A program made the position numbers and the translations under genes. DNA of 64,000 nt from JBHEBG01 sp046557915. GTDB lineage: Bacteria; Bacteroidota; Bacteroidia; Flavobacteriales; Flavobacteriaceae. The notes under the pieces were generated by a model. That model ran no database searches. It had not been told where the DNA came from and was given only the letters and a program-made list of their open reading frames with translations. The DNA is taken from NCBI RefSeq assembly GCF_046557915.1, contig NZ_JBHEBG010000002.1, positions 310,001 through 374,000 of the forward strand, given 5' to 3'. Position 1 is the stretch's first letter. Each line of letters opens with the position of its first letter. Positions 1-8,220 of this stretch are shown piece after piece.

Positions 1-91
1 TAATAATCGTGTTAGCGATATCTTCTGGTAGTAAATTAAGGTGATAAATGCTGTTATCGGCATTCAGAACAAGTTCCGACGGACCTAGCAT
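1..91 (-). CDS. nucleoside phosphorylase, N-terminal fragment (cut by window edge)
   Basis: Only the first 30 codons are in the window. The minus-strand reading starts at the ATG at 91-89, one base beyond the stop of the upstream DUF1835 gene, and runs off the left edge with no stop. The visible residues include YHLNLLPEDIANTII, which matches what I remember of the N-terminus of uridine/purine nucleoside phosphorylases in Bacteroidota. Those enzymes cleave nucleosides with phosphate to give free base and ribose 1-phosphate. No catalytic residue is visible, so the call rests on a short stretch and on recall. Confidence 0.6.
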   Translation of the reverse strand, partial: MLGPSELVLNADNSIYHLNLLPEDIANTII

Positions 92-92
92 G

Positions 93-1025
93 TTATAGTT
101 TTAGTATTCTGTCCGATGCCGTATTGTAGAGGTAGTTGTACTTTAAAGAGCCTCCCAAATAGGCTTCATTGTCGCGTAAACTAGAGTAGTAGTTGCTCTT
201 GCCTTCTAGAATCTCTTTTCCTTTTCTTGTTAACCGTACGGGGCTTAATGAGCTAAAGAGTGGTCTTAGCCGTGCTATGGTTCTTTCGTATTGGGTATCG
301 CCATATCCGTATAGGCCTTGGTTTTTAAGAATTATTCCCAAGAACTCCCTTTTGGACGTTGGTTTTTCGTTTATAGCTAGCTGCAAAACATGATTTTCAA
401 TATCGTTCAACCCATTTTTAATGGTAGGGAAGCGCTTTAGGTGGGTAGCCATGGCATCGGCAAGATAGCTGAACTGATAATGTCCATAACTCTTTAATTG
501 TTCTAGGCGAATAGGGCTATCACTACAATACAGTTGCCACACATAGTCAGCAAATTCAACATCGTCTTGCGTTAATACCGTTCTGTTTTCATAAAGATGA
601 AGTAGCTGGGCATCGGTTAATTCACTTAAACCGTACAACCTGTCCGTTTCATCTTCGTTTCCACTGCAGACCAAGGAAATTTCAGCATAAGGGCGGTGTG
701 CCATTAACCAACTGATTACGGCAAGCATATTTATTTGACAAAAAAGATCGTACTCAAACCAGAGTACGATCTTATCTTGCTTTTTATGGTTACATAAGGA
801 CCGATACTCCTTTAATGTAAGCTCAATAAATCTAGACTTTGAAATCTTGTAGTTTTTGTTCAGAAATTCGAACCTTGTTTTCCAAAAAGATTCACTACCT
901 ACGTTGGTAAGTGTTTTTCCCTCGCATAACATCTCTCTCCATGTAATAATATCTCCTTTTAGTTTCAAGGACTTTAGCTTTGTGGTAAAGCTATCTCCAT
1001 TAGTAATGTGCAAAAGGGAACTCAT
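93..1025 (-). CDS. DUF1835 domain-containing protein
   Basis: A 310-residue soluble protein with the signature HITNGDS at residues 6-12, which marks the DUF1835 family. The N-terminal half has the alternating hydrophobic pattern of a nucleotide-binding-like fold (IVLWFEYDLFCQINML near 86-101). The C-terminal third, rich in Arg and Lys, resembles a winged-helix-like extension common in the family. No biochemical role is established for this family and none is assigned here. The stop lies one base from the ATG of the nucleoside phosphorylase, suggesting co-transcription. Length is normal for the family. Confidence 0.85.
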   Translation of the reverse strand: MSSLLHITNGDSFTTKLKSLKLKGDIITWREMLCEGKTLTNVGSESFWKTRFEFLNKNYKISKSRFIELTLKEYRSLCNHKKQDKIVLWFEYDLFCQINMLAVISWLMAHRPYAEISLVCSGNEDETDRLYGLSELTDAQLLHLYENRTVLTQDDVEFADYVWQLYCSDSPIRLEQLKSYGHYQFSYLADAMATHLKRFPTIKNGLNDIENHVLQLAINEKPTSKREFLGIILKNQGLYGYGDTQYERTIARLRPLFSSLSPVRLTRKGKEILEGKSNYYSSLRDNEAYLGGSLKYNYLYNTASDRILKL

Positions 1026-1100
1026 GTTGGTTGTTGATTAGGTTTTAAAACCATTAAATGTAATGTTTAATCCAAAATAACAAAAATAATTAACAGAAAA

Positions 1101-1430
1101 CTAGCCCCCAACACGCTTTACTTTAAATCCTTTGGTAACTAATATCTGCATAATTTTCTCTCGGTAATCGCCTTGTACGATTATTTTGTTGTCTTTAAAA
1201 GTACCGCCTACACTTAATTTTGTTTTAAGTTCCTTGGCTAGTTTTTTAAAATCTTGCTCTGCTCCGGTATACCCTTCCAAGATGGTTATTGGCTTCCCTT
1301 TTCTTTTTTCGTACTTGCAAATTATAGGGGCATCTTGTAACCAAATATCGGTTGTTTCCTCATTTTTTTGAGGCTCGTCTTCCGTAATATGGTCCGGGAA
1401 AAGGTTTTTTAATTGATCTTGGAGATCCAT
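1101..1430 (-). CDS. yciH: SUI1/eIF1-like translation initiation factor (YciH family)
   Basis: A 109-residue protein. Residues 40-109 carry the SUI1 fold: EKRKGKPITILEGY at 41-54, then the conserved VGGTFKDNKIIVQGDY segment at 74-89. In eukaryotic eIF1 the homologous domain monitors start-codon selection. In bacteria YciH is a non-essential ribosome-associated factor reported to influence initiation fidelity. The N-terminal 35 residues are an acidic, less conserved tail. Its start is 19 bp downstream of the stop of the next gene on the minus strand (1450-1896), so the two are probably co-transcribed. Confidence 0.85.
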   Translation of the reverse strand: MDLQDQLKNLFPDHITEDEPQKNEETTDIWLQDAPIICKYEKRKGKPITILEGYTGAEQDFKKLAKELKTKLSVGGTFKDNKIIVQGDYREKIMQILVTKGFKVKRVGG

Positions 1431-1449
1431 AATTACCGTGCATTTAGTG

Positions 1450-1896
1450 TTATATCTTAGAAACTTTTAGTTGTTTCTCATTTACCAAAACGAAAATCTT
1501 ATCACCGTATTGCAGGCCATTGACTTTTGGAAGCATCAGTTCTAAGGTAGTTGGCATTTGCACATGCTCTTCCTTGGTCTTGGGATCTGGCATATAAATT
1601 AGCCCTTCATAAGCTTCATTCTTATAAAACAAGGTGATATCAAAGAAATAAAAATTCTCCGGAGCTATATGATCGGACCAGTTTACCTGTTCAAAAAAAT
1701 GCTTTGGATTGCCAATTTTATAGGAGTAGGGGGTAATATCCACATTTAAGGTTCCCTTAAAATATGAGGTTAAGTCTAGCCCCCTGGCTTCAAAATGCGG
1801 CAATTGTTGGGAAATGGTGCCTTTAGGATACCGTTGGTCTCCATTTTTGCCGGAAGCCACACCAAAACCGGGAATTACTTTAGCCTGTATTTTCAT
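1450..1896 (-). CDS. small protein resembling CTP-dependent riboflavin kinase fold
   Basis: A 148-residue protein with no certain family. Visible features are an N-terminal KVIPGFGVASG (5-15), a central YFKGTLNVDI (about 45-54) and a C-terminal LMLPKVNGLQYGDKIFVLV (about 121-139). This order of a glycine turn, a GTLN motif and a final LR-like helix plus GD turn is reminiscent of the archaeal CTP-dependent riboflavin kinase RibK (DUF120), in which GTLN lies in the nucleotide/metal site. The similarity comes from eye alignment only. No signal peptide or membrane segment is seen. It sits between the 2OG oxygenase and yciH on the same strand. Confidence 0.55.
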   Translation of the reverse strand: MKIQAKVIPGFGVASGKNGDQRYPKGTISQQLPHFEARGLDLTSYFKGTLNVDITPYSYKIGNPKHFFEQVNWSDHIAPENFYFFDITLFYKNEAYEGLIYMPDPKTKEEHVQMPTTLELMLPKVNGLQYGDKIFVLVNEKQLKVSKI

Positions 1897-1952
1897 AAGG
1901 TTCCTAGATAATTTTTTAATAGGTCTCCATATAAATCAAAAAACATCGATTT

Positions 1953-2903
1953 TTAACCCTTAACCAGTCCAAGCTCAATTAAACGTTCGTGCAAAAAAGC
2001 TCCTGCAGTGGTGTCCTCATATAATTTTGGGTGTTCCGCGTCCACGCAGTCTTCCAAACAATTAAGGGACATTTCGCTAATCGGATGCATAAAAAATGGG
2101 ATGGAATAGCGCGAGGTCCCCCATAGCTCTTTTGGTGGGTTAACCACCTGGTGTATGGTAGACTTAAGTTTGTTATTGGTAAGCCTAGAAAGCATATCGC
2201 CAACGTTGATCATTAATTGGTCTGGCCTTGCAATGGCATCTACCCATTCACCTTTATGGTTTTTTACCTGCAATCCTTTGCCGTGGGCGCCCATTAAAAG
2301 AGTAATTAAATTTATATCGCCATGGGCAGCCGCACGAACGGCATTTTTGGGTTCGGATGTAATTGGTGGGTAATGGATGGGCCTTAAAATGGAATTGCCA
2401 TTTTTTATGTAGGCGTCAAAATAAGTTTCCTCCAGATCTAAATGCAAGGCCAGTGCCCGTAGAACATATTTGGCGGTCTTTTCCAACATTTTATAAGTCT
2501 CCTTACCTACGACATTAAATTTGGCAAGTTCATTCACCATTACATTTTCGGGATATTCGGCCTGCAGTTTGGGATCATTTTCCACATACTGTCCAAAATG
2601 CCAGAATTCCTTTAAATCCCCTTCCTTTCTACCTTTTGCATGTTCTTTTCCAAAAGAAGTATAGCCCCGTTGCCCTCCAATACCTTCAATCTCATATTTG
2701 TCCTTTGTTTCTTGGGGTAGATTAAAAAACTGTTTAATCTCTTCGTACAGGTCGGCTACCAGTTGATCCGATAAAAAATGTCCGCCCAAGGCCACAAAGC
2801 CGATATCTTCAAAGGCACTGCCGATTTCCTTAATAAATTTTTCCTTTCTATTTGCATCTCCGGAAATGAAATCCTGAAGATCTACGCTTGGTATACCGCT
2901 CAT
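1953..2903 (-). CDS. isopenicillin N synthase-type 2-oxoglutarate/Fe(II) oxygenase
   Basis: A 316-residue cytosolic non-haem iron oxygenase. The iron triad is visible as H194-x-D196 (in AAHGDINLIT) and H251 (in STIHQVVNP). R265-x-S267 (RYSIPFF) is the usual 2-oxoglutarate carboxylate-binding pair, and the N-terminal DIOX_N domain begins with IPSVDL. Length and domain order match the isopenicillin-N-synthase/flavanone-hydroxylase-like family. The substrate cannot be read from sequence, and such genes are common, often single, in Flavobacteriaceae. A candidate promoter lies just upstream on the minus strand. Confidence 0.85.
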   Translation of the reverse strand: MSGIPSVDLQDFISGDANRKEKFIKEIGSAFEDIGFVALGGHFLSDQLVADLYEEIKQFFNLPQETKDKYEIEGIGGQRGYTSFGKEHAKGRKEGDLKEFWHFGQYVENDPKLQAEYPENVMVNELAKFNVVGKETYKMLEKTAKYVLRALALHLDLEETYFDAYIKNGNSILRPIHYPPITSEPKNAVRAAAHGDINLITLLMGAHGKGLQVKNHKGEWVDAIARPDQLMINVGDMLSRLTNNKLKSTIHQVVNPPKELWGTSRYSIPFFMHPISEMSLNCLEDCVDAEHPKLYEDTTAGAFLHERLIELGLVKG

Positions 2904-2926
2904 CTTTTTAATTTAAAAGTGATATT

Positions 2927-2954
2927 CAAATTTAATAAAATAAAAGCTTTCAAA
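2927..2954 (-). promoter_or_regulatory. candidate Bacteroidota promoter for the 2OG oxygenase gene
   Basis: On the minus strand TAAATTTG (2934-2927) matches the Bacteroidota -7 consensus TAnnTTTG. TTTG at 2954-2951 can serve as the -33 element with 16 bp spacing, slightly short of the usual spacing. Transcription would start about 15-20 bp before the ATG at 2903. Confidence 0.4.
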
Positions 2955-3047
2955 ATCTTAAAAATAATACACGGAAGACCATCGTTTTCTTCGCTCCATT
3001 TTTGCTATTTTTACGCCCAGTTTTGAACTAAGGGATAATCACCTGTT

Positions 3048-5024
3048 ATGCAATATAAAAGCGAAAATATAGATAAAGATACCCAGCTTGCCCTTTATAA
3101 AGCGATGTTGAAACCTCGACTTATTGAGGAAAAAATGTTGATTCTTCTTCGGCAGGGCAAAATATCCAAATGGTTCAGTGGTATTGGCCAAGAAGCTATT
3201 TCTGTTGGTGTGGCCAGTGCTTTAAACTCGGAAGAATATATTTTGCCGATGCACCGTAATTTGGGTGTTTTTACTACCCGTAACATTCCTTTGTACCGGC
3301 TTTTTAGTCAGTGGCAGGGCAAAGCAAGTGGCTTTACTAACGGTAGGGATAGGAGCTTTCATTTTGGGACGCAGGAGTATAAGATTATAGGCATGATCTC
3401 GCATTTGGGACCACAGCTGGGCGTTGCCGATGGTATAGCCCTGGCGGACCTGCTTCAAAAAAAACAACAGGTTACCGCCGTGTTTACCGGGGAGGGCGGA
3501 ACTAGTGAGGGCGATTTTCATGAGGCCCTTAACGTGGCGGCCGTATGGGACCTGCCAGTGCTTTTTTGTATAGAAAACAATGGATATGGACTTTCCACAC
3601 CTACCAACGAACAGTACCGCTGCAGGCATTTGGCCGATCGTGGTATTGGGTATGGTATGGAATCTTATATGATAGATGGCAACAACATTTTGGAAGTATA
3701 CTCCAAGGTAGATGCGTTATGTAAAAGTATACGTAAAAATCCTCGCCCTGTTTTGCTGGAGTTTAAAACGTTTCGCATGCGGGGGCACGAAGAAGCTAGT
3801 GGCACCAAATATGTTCCCGAGGAGCTTATGCGCCAATGGGCCCAAAAAGATCCTATCCAAAACTATCAGGAATATTTAGTATCCGAAGATATTTTGACGG
3901 AAGAGGCAATAAAAAGTCTAAGACAGGAAATTGAGGAGGAAATTAATGAAAATTTACAAAAGGCCTTTAGTGAGGAGGAAATTGAATTAGTTGAAACTAA
4001 AGAATTAAATGATGTTTATAAAGATTTTGATTATCAAGATTTTAAACCAAGCAATGAAGTAGCCAATATCCGCTTAGTGGATGCCATTTCCGAAGGTTTA
4101 AAACAGTCTATGGAGCGGCATAACAAGCTAGTGATAATGGGGCAAGACATTGCGGATTATGGAGGGGTCTTTAAAATCACTGAAGGTTTTGTTGCCGCTT
4201 TTGGCAAGGAACGTGTTAGAAATACGCCCATATGTGAGTCCGCTATAGTTTCAGCCGCTATGGGACTATCCATAAACGGAATGAAAGCGGTTATGGAAAT
4301 GCAATTTGCCGATTTTGTGAGCAGTGGATTTAATCCTGTTGTCAACTATTTGGCGAAGGCACACTACCGATGGGGAGAAAACGCCGACGTGGTAGTGCGT
4401 ATGCCTTGCGGTGGTGGCGTGGGTGCCGGTCCTTTTCATTCCCAGACCAATGAAGCATGGTTTACCAAAACACCGGGTCTTAAAGTCGTTTACCCTGCCT
4501 TTCCTTATGACGCAAAAGGTTTATTGGCAACAGCTATCAACGATCCCAACCCAGTGCTGTTCTTTGAGCATAAGCAGTTGTACCGAAGCATATACCAAGA
4601 TGTTCCTAAAGATTACTATACTTTACCTATGGGTAAGGCCAGTCTATTAAAGACTGGATCGGACATCACCGTAGTTTCTTATGGGGCGGGCGTTCATTGG
4701 GCGTTAAAGACGTTGGAAGACAAGCCGCAAGTGGAAGCAGATCTCTTGGATCTACGTACGTTACAGCCGTTGGATATAGAAGCCATTTATACATCGGTAA
4801 AGAAAACGGGGAAGCTCATTATTCTGCAAGAAGACAGTCTTTTTGGCGGCATTGCGAGTGATATATCCGCTTTGGTTATGGAGAACTGTTTTGAACACCT
4901 GGACGCCCCGGTAAAAAGGGTTGCCAGCCTAGAGACCCCTATTCCTTTTGCCAAAAAACTTGAAAATAACTACCTGCCCAAGGAACGTTTTGAGCAAGAA
5001 CTTATGGCCTTATTAAACTATTGA
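3048..5024 (+). CDS. 2-oxoisovalerate-type dehydrogenase E1, fused alpha and beta subunits
   Basis: A 658-residue fusion of E1 alpha and E1 beta of a branched-chain 2-oxoacid dehydrogenase complex. It would decarboxylate 2-oxoisovalerate and related acids with thiamine diphosphate and pass the acyl group to lipoylated E2. The alpha part (about 10-300) contains the ThDP/Mg motif, starting GEGGTSEGD at 148-156 and ending ENN at 176-178. An acidic linker (about 300-345) joins it to the beta part, which begins near RLVDAISEGL and contains IMGQDIADYGG. Fused E1 proteins are common in Bacteroidota. In this group the reaction supplies branched acyl-CoA primers for iso-fatty acids. It stands alone; E2 and E3 are not in the window. 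Confidence 0.9.
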   Translation: MQYKSENIDKDTQLALYKAMLKPRLIEEKMLILLRQGKISKWFSGIGQEAISVGVASALNSEEYILPMHRNLGVFTTRNIPLYRLFSQWQGKASGFTNGRDRSFHFGTQEYKIIGMISHLGPQLGVADGIALADLLQKKQQVTAVFTGEGGTSEGDFHEALNVAAVWDLPVLFCIENNGYGLSTPTNEQYRCRHLADRGIGYGMESYMIDGNNILEVYSKVDALCKSIRKNPRPVLLEFKTFRMRGHEEASGTKYVPEELMRQWAQKDPIQNYQEYLVSEDILTEEAIKSLRQEIEEEINENLQKAFSEEEIELVETKELNDVYKDFDYQDFKPSNEVANIRLVDAISEGLKQSMERHNKLVIMGQDIADYGGVFKITEGFVAAFGKERVRNTPICESAIVSAAMGLSINGMKAVMEMQFADFVSSGFNPVVNYLAKAHYRWGENADVVVRMPCGGGVGAGPFHSQTNEAWFTKTPGLKVVYPAFPYDAKGLLATAINDPNPVLFFEHKQLYRSIYQDVPKDYYTLPMGKASLLKTGSDITVVSYGAGVHWALKTLEDKPQVEADLLDLRTLQPLDIEAIYTSVKKTGKLIILQEDSLFGGIASDISALVMENCFEHLDAPVKRVASLETPIPFAKKLENNYLPKERFEQELMALLNY

Positions 5025-5110
5025 TCTATATTACACCGCATATATTTTAACAAAATAATAACAAACCCTGCACATTAAATATTTCTTACGAACGTATATA
5101 GTTAAAACAA

Positions 5111-5602
5111 ATGAACATTATGATGAAAAAATGGTTTTTGTTGCTTTCGGCAACAGTATTCTTGGCAGCTTCCTGCTCGGTCTCAAAATCTGCCCGTGGG
5201 CAGCGAAATTTACTTAGCGGTACCTGGTCGCTGAACGATATTTCGTATGAGAACAATACAGGTAATTTTAAGTCGGTTATCTTTAATGATGCAGAGGACA
5301 TCTGTTTCGAAGGCAGTGAGTGGTTTTTTAGGGACAACAACAGTACAGGTAGGTATACAATACAGAACAGCACCCTTTGTAGTGGAGGAGATCGCTACAT
5401 TCGCTGGTCCGTCGTAGAACGTGCCGAAAGCTATAATAGTCAGCTTCAATTTAAATTTATAGATGATAAAAGGAAGGACGTTTCCGGATTGGGTTATCGT
5501 CTTACCATTGCCAATCTTACAGAAACGGCCATGACATTAAAATCTAACGTTTCTGTAGACGGCGAGCCCCTTACCATAGTTTATCAATTCACTAAAAAAT
5601 AA
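5111..5602 (+). CDS. lipocalin-like lipoprotein
   Basis: A 163-residue secreted lipoprotein. The N-terminus has a basic segment and a hydrophobic stretch ending in the lipobox LAASC. The mature part starts with LLSGTWSLNDI, the GxW-type opening of bacterial lipocalin-like domains, followed by alternating beta strands. It probably sits on the outer or inner membrane facing the periplasm; its ligand is unknown. It ends 8 bp before the OmpA-family gene and is likely co-transcribed with it. Several close in-frame ATGs (5111, 5120, 5123) could be the start. Confidence 0.75.
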   Translation: MNIMMKKWFLLLSATVFLAASCSVSKSARGQRNLLSGTWSLNDISYENNTGNFKSVIFNDAEDICFEGSEWFFRDNNSTGRYTIQNSTLCSGGDRYIRWSVVERAESYNSQLQFKFIDDKRKDVSGLGYRLTIANLTETAMTLKSNVSVDGEPLTIVYQFTKK

Positions 5603-5610
5603 TACACTAA

Positions 5611-6285
5611 ATGAAAAATATAATTTTTAAAGGAACATCTATCCTAATGGTATTTGCTATGATTGCCAGTTGCAATACGGTAAAAAATGCCAATAATACG
5701 CAAAAAGGTGCTGCAATAGGCGCTGTGGGAGGAGCTGTAATTGGTGGATTACTTAGCAAGAAAACGGCAGTAGGAGCAATAATCGGTGGTGTAGTCGGTG
5801 GAGCGGCCGGTGGTTATATAGGTAATAGAATGGACCGACAGGCAGAGCGCATAGAATCTGAAGTTCCGGGTGCAGAAGTTACCCGCGTAGGTGAAGGAAT
5901 CAACGTTACCTTCGATGAAAACAGCGGCGTTTATTTTGATACCAACAAAGCGGAAATAAAAGGAACTGCAGCAACCACATTGCAGCGTTTGGCCGGTGTT
6001 TTTAAAGAGTATCCAAATTCCAATATATTGGTTGAAGGGCATACCGACAGCTCTGGTAGCGATACCTATAACATGACGCTCTCCCAAAAAAGGGCAGAGG
6101 CGGTTACCAGCTACCTTGCCAGTCAAGGAGTTTCCATAGGACGTTTCGATACCAAATGGTATGGTGAGAGTCAACCTCGTGAGGACAATGGTACTCCAGA
6201 GGGAAGGGCCAAAAACCGAAGGGTAGAATTGGCCATTGTGGCTAATGAAACGCTTAAACAAGAAGCCATTTCCAAGACCAATTAA
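5611..6285 (+). CDS. OmpA-family lipoprotein with glycine-zipper segment
   Basis: A 224-residue cell-envelope protein. The signal peptide ends at the lipobox IASC. Residues about 34-73 are a Gly/Ala-rich glycine zipper (AAIGAVGGAVIGG and a second similar run), which can insert in or associate with membranes. Residues about 105-215 form an OmpA C-terminal peptidoglycan-binding domain with the hallmark VEGHTDSSGS and the SQKRAEAV helix. Its role is probably to tether the outer membrane to peptidoglycan. A strong terminator follows 26 bp after the stop. Confidence 0.9.
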   Translation: MKNIIFKGTSILMVFAMIASCNTVKNANNTQKGAAIGAVGGAVIGGLLSKKTAVGAIIGGVVGGAAGGYIGNRMDRQAERIESEVPGAEVTRVGEGINVTFDENSGVYFDTNKAEIKGTAATTLQRLAGVFKEYPNSNILVEGHTDSSGSDTYNMTLSQKRAEAVTSYLASQGVSIGRFDTKWYGESQPREDNGTPEGRAKNRRVELAIVANETLKQEAISKTN

Positions 6286-6311
6286 CAGAGAAATAGTTGC
6301 TTACACAATAC

Positions 6312-6342
6312 AAAAACCCCCAGCTGTCTGCTGGGGGTTTTT
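6312..6342 (+). terminator. strong intrinsic terminator
   Basis: A perfect 13-bp stem (6312-6324 pairing with 6330-6342) with loop TGTCT. The left arm begins AAAAA and ends CCCCCAGC; the right arm ends GGGGGTTTTT. The A run before and T run after make it potentially bidirectional. It follows the OmpA-family gene and ends only 25 bp before the likely ATG of the type III PKS operon, so that operon has very little room for its own promoter after it. Confidence 0.9.
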
Positions 6343-6367
6343 GGTTAAGAATATGTATCTTCCAACA

Positions 6368-7498
6368 ATGAACGGATACGACGTTATAGTAGTTGGAGGA
6401 GGGTTGGCCGGACTAACGGCGGCCGTGCACTTGGCAAGCGAAGACTATAACATTTTGGTACTGGAAAAGCAACCCTATCCTCATCATAAGGTCTGTGGAG
6501 AATATGTCTCCAATGAAGTAAACGCCTATTTAGACCATCTAGGAATATCGTTGGCCCAAAATAAAGCCATAGCTATAGATACCTTACAACTATCTACAAG
6601 AAAAGGCCATATGCTTTATACAAAACTACCACTTGGAGGAAGGGGTATTAGCCGTTTTACTTTCGATAATTTACTCTACCAAAAGGCTTTGGCCAACAAG
6701 GTGTCCTTTGTTTTTGAAACGGTTACCGACATCTCTTTTAACGAAGAGATGTTTACCATAACTACTAAAGCAGGAAATAGCTTTAAATCCCCGATCGCTA
6801 TAGGAGCTTATGGAAAAAGAAGCCAGTTAGACAAGAAAATGGAACGACGGTTTACACAGGTTAAATCGTCTTGGTTGGCGGTAAAAGCACATTATAGATA
6901 TAACGATTTTCCAGAAAACGTAGTGGCACTGCACAATTTTAGGGGCGGGTATGCCGGACTCAGTAAAACAGAGACGCAAGCAGTTAATTTTTGCTATTTA
7001 GCCTCTTATAAAAGTTTTAAACCCAGTGGTAACATAGATCAATTTAATGAGAAAGTAGTTTCTCAAAACCCTTTCTTGGCATCCTTTCTTAAAAATGCCG
7101 AACCAATTTTTGCACAACCGTTGAGCATTGCCCAAGTGTCTTTCTATCCTAAGCGTATTATTGAGCATCATGTTTTAATGTGTGGAGATACCGCAGGGCT
7201 CATTCACCCTTTATGTGGAAATGGTATGGCCATTGCCATCCATAGTGCCAAAATACTGGCAGAACATATCATTATGTTTCTTAAAACTCCCAGCTATGGC
7301 AGAGGGCAACTGGAAAGAGATTATCAACGCGTCTGGAATTCAACATTTAGAGCGCGCCTTCGGACAGGTAGGCAATTGCAAGCCTTGCTTTTGAACAACG
7401 GTTTAAGTAGCCTGGCCATGGGTTCTGTTGCCAAATCTCCATGGCTGTTGGACCGATTGATCCGTAAAACACATGGAAAACCCATTATGTTCCAATGA
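6368..7498 (+). CDS. FAD-dependent oxidoreductase of geranylgeranyl-reductase/UbiH-like family
   Basis: A flavoprotein of about 376 residues; the Rossmann motif VVGGGLAGL follows the chosen ATG immediately. An ATG 15 bp upstream (6353) is the alternative. HHKVCGEYVS near residue 47 resembles the CGE segment of geranylgeranyl-reductase-like flavoproteins. The second FAD motif, CGDTAGLIHPLCGNGM, is near residue 275. Such enzymes hydroxylate aromatics or reduce double bonds. First gene of the type III PKS operon, overlapping the methyltransferase by 4 bp (ATGA). Inferred role: oxidative tailoring of the polyketide ring, analogous to the flavoprotein hydroxylase SrsC of Streptomyces griseus. Confidence 0.85.
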   Translation: MNGYDVIVVGGGLAGLTAAVHLASEDYNILVLEKQPYPHHKVCGEYVSNEVNAYLDHLGISLAQNKAIAIDTLQLSTRKGHMLYTKLPLGGRGISRFTFDNLLYQKALANKVSFVFETVTDISFNEEMFTITTKAGNSFKSPIAIGAYGKRSQLDKKMERRFTQVKSSWLAVKAHYRYNDFPENVVALHNFRGGYAGLSKTETQAVNFCYLASYKSFKPSGNIDQFNEKVVSQNPFLASFLKNAEPIFAQPLSIAQVSFYPKRIIEHHVLMCGDTAGLIHPLCGNGMAIAIHSAKILAEHIIMFLKTPSYGRGQLERDYQRVWNSTFRARLRTGRQLQALLLNNGLSSLAMGSVAKSPWLLDRLIRKTHGKPIMFQ

Positions 7499-8220
7499 AT
7501 TTCAAAACCCGCAATACCGAATCGGAATTAATGGACGATCCCAATCTGGACGAACCTTCCTTACTGAAGGTTTTAAAGGATATCAACACCTCCAACAAAT
7601 TACTGGGGGGGACAAAGATTACCTTACGAGCCATGTTAAAATTAATGGATGAAAACCCCCGTGAGGTCTACACCGTCGTAGATATGGGTTGTGGAGATGG
7701 GGAGATGCTTAGGGAGGCGGCCCTACTTTGCAGAGAAAAAAAACATAAGGCAAATTTGGTAGGAATAGATTTAAGCAATGCTGCGATTAAAATAGCAAAA
7801 GAGCGATCTTCAGGGTTTCCGGAAATAACATTTTTGCAACAAGACATTTTAACACTTAACACCAGTACTTTTGTATGCGATATTCTGCTGTGCACGCTTA
7901 CCATGCATCATTTTAGCAACCAACAGATTCCAGTATTCCTTACAAAATTTGGCAAACTCGCAAGAATAGGGACAATAGTGAACGATTTGCAAAGAAGTAG
8001 CCTTGCTTATGCTCTTTTTAAGGCGTTTAGTGCTATTTTTATAAAAACAAAAATTGCGAAGCACGATGGATTAGTATCTATCCAAAGTGGTTTTACCAAG
8101 AAAGAATTAGTGGTCTTTTCCAAGGGTCTGCAACATTTGCAGCACGCTGTACATTGGAAATGGGCCTTTCGATATCTCTGGGTGATAACACCCCCAGCAA
8201 CGGACTATGCAAATGAATGA
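7495..8220 (+). CDS. class I SAM-dependent methyltransferase
   Basis: A 241-residue soluble methyltransferase. Motif I is VVDMGCGDGEML (about 60-71), motif II is near LVGIDLSNAAI, and TLTMHHF lies at the motif IV region. It overlaps the preceding flavoprotein gene by 4 bp and the following type III PKS by 14 bp, so its expression is translationally coupled to both. By position it most likely methylates the product of the type III PKS (O- or C-methylation), like SrsB in the srs phenolic-lipid operon. This is context inference; the sequence alone fixes only the fold and cofactor. Confidence 0.85.
   Translation: MNFKTRNTESELMDDPNLDEPSLLKVLKDINTSNKLLGGTKITLRAMLKLMDENPREVYTVVDMGCGDGEMLREAALLCREKKHKANLVGIDLSNAAIKIAKERSSGFPEITFLQQDILTLNTSTFVCDILLCTLTMHHFSNQQIPVFLTKFGKLARIGTIVNDLQRSSLAYALFKAFSAIFIKTKIAKHDGLVSIQSGFTKKELVVFSKGLQHLQHAVHWKWAFRYLWVITPPATDYANE

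Noticed and set aside
3222..3629. 135-residue minus-strand open frame
   Set aside because: It lies entirely inside the E1 alpha/beta gene on the opposite strand, has no recognisable domain, and the plus-strand protein is clearly conserved here.
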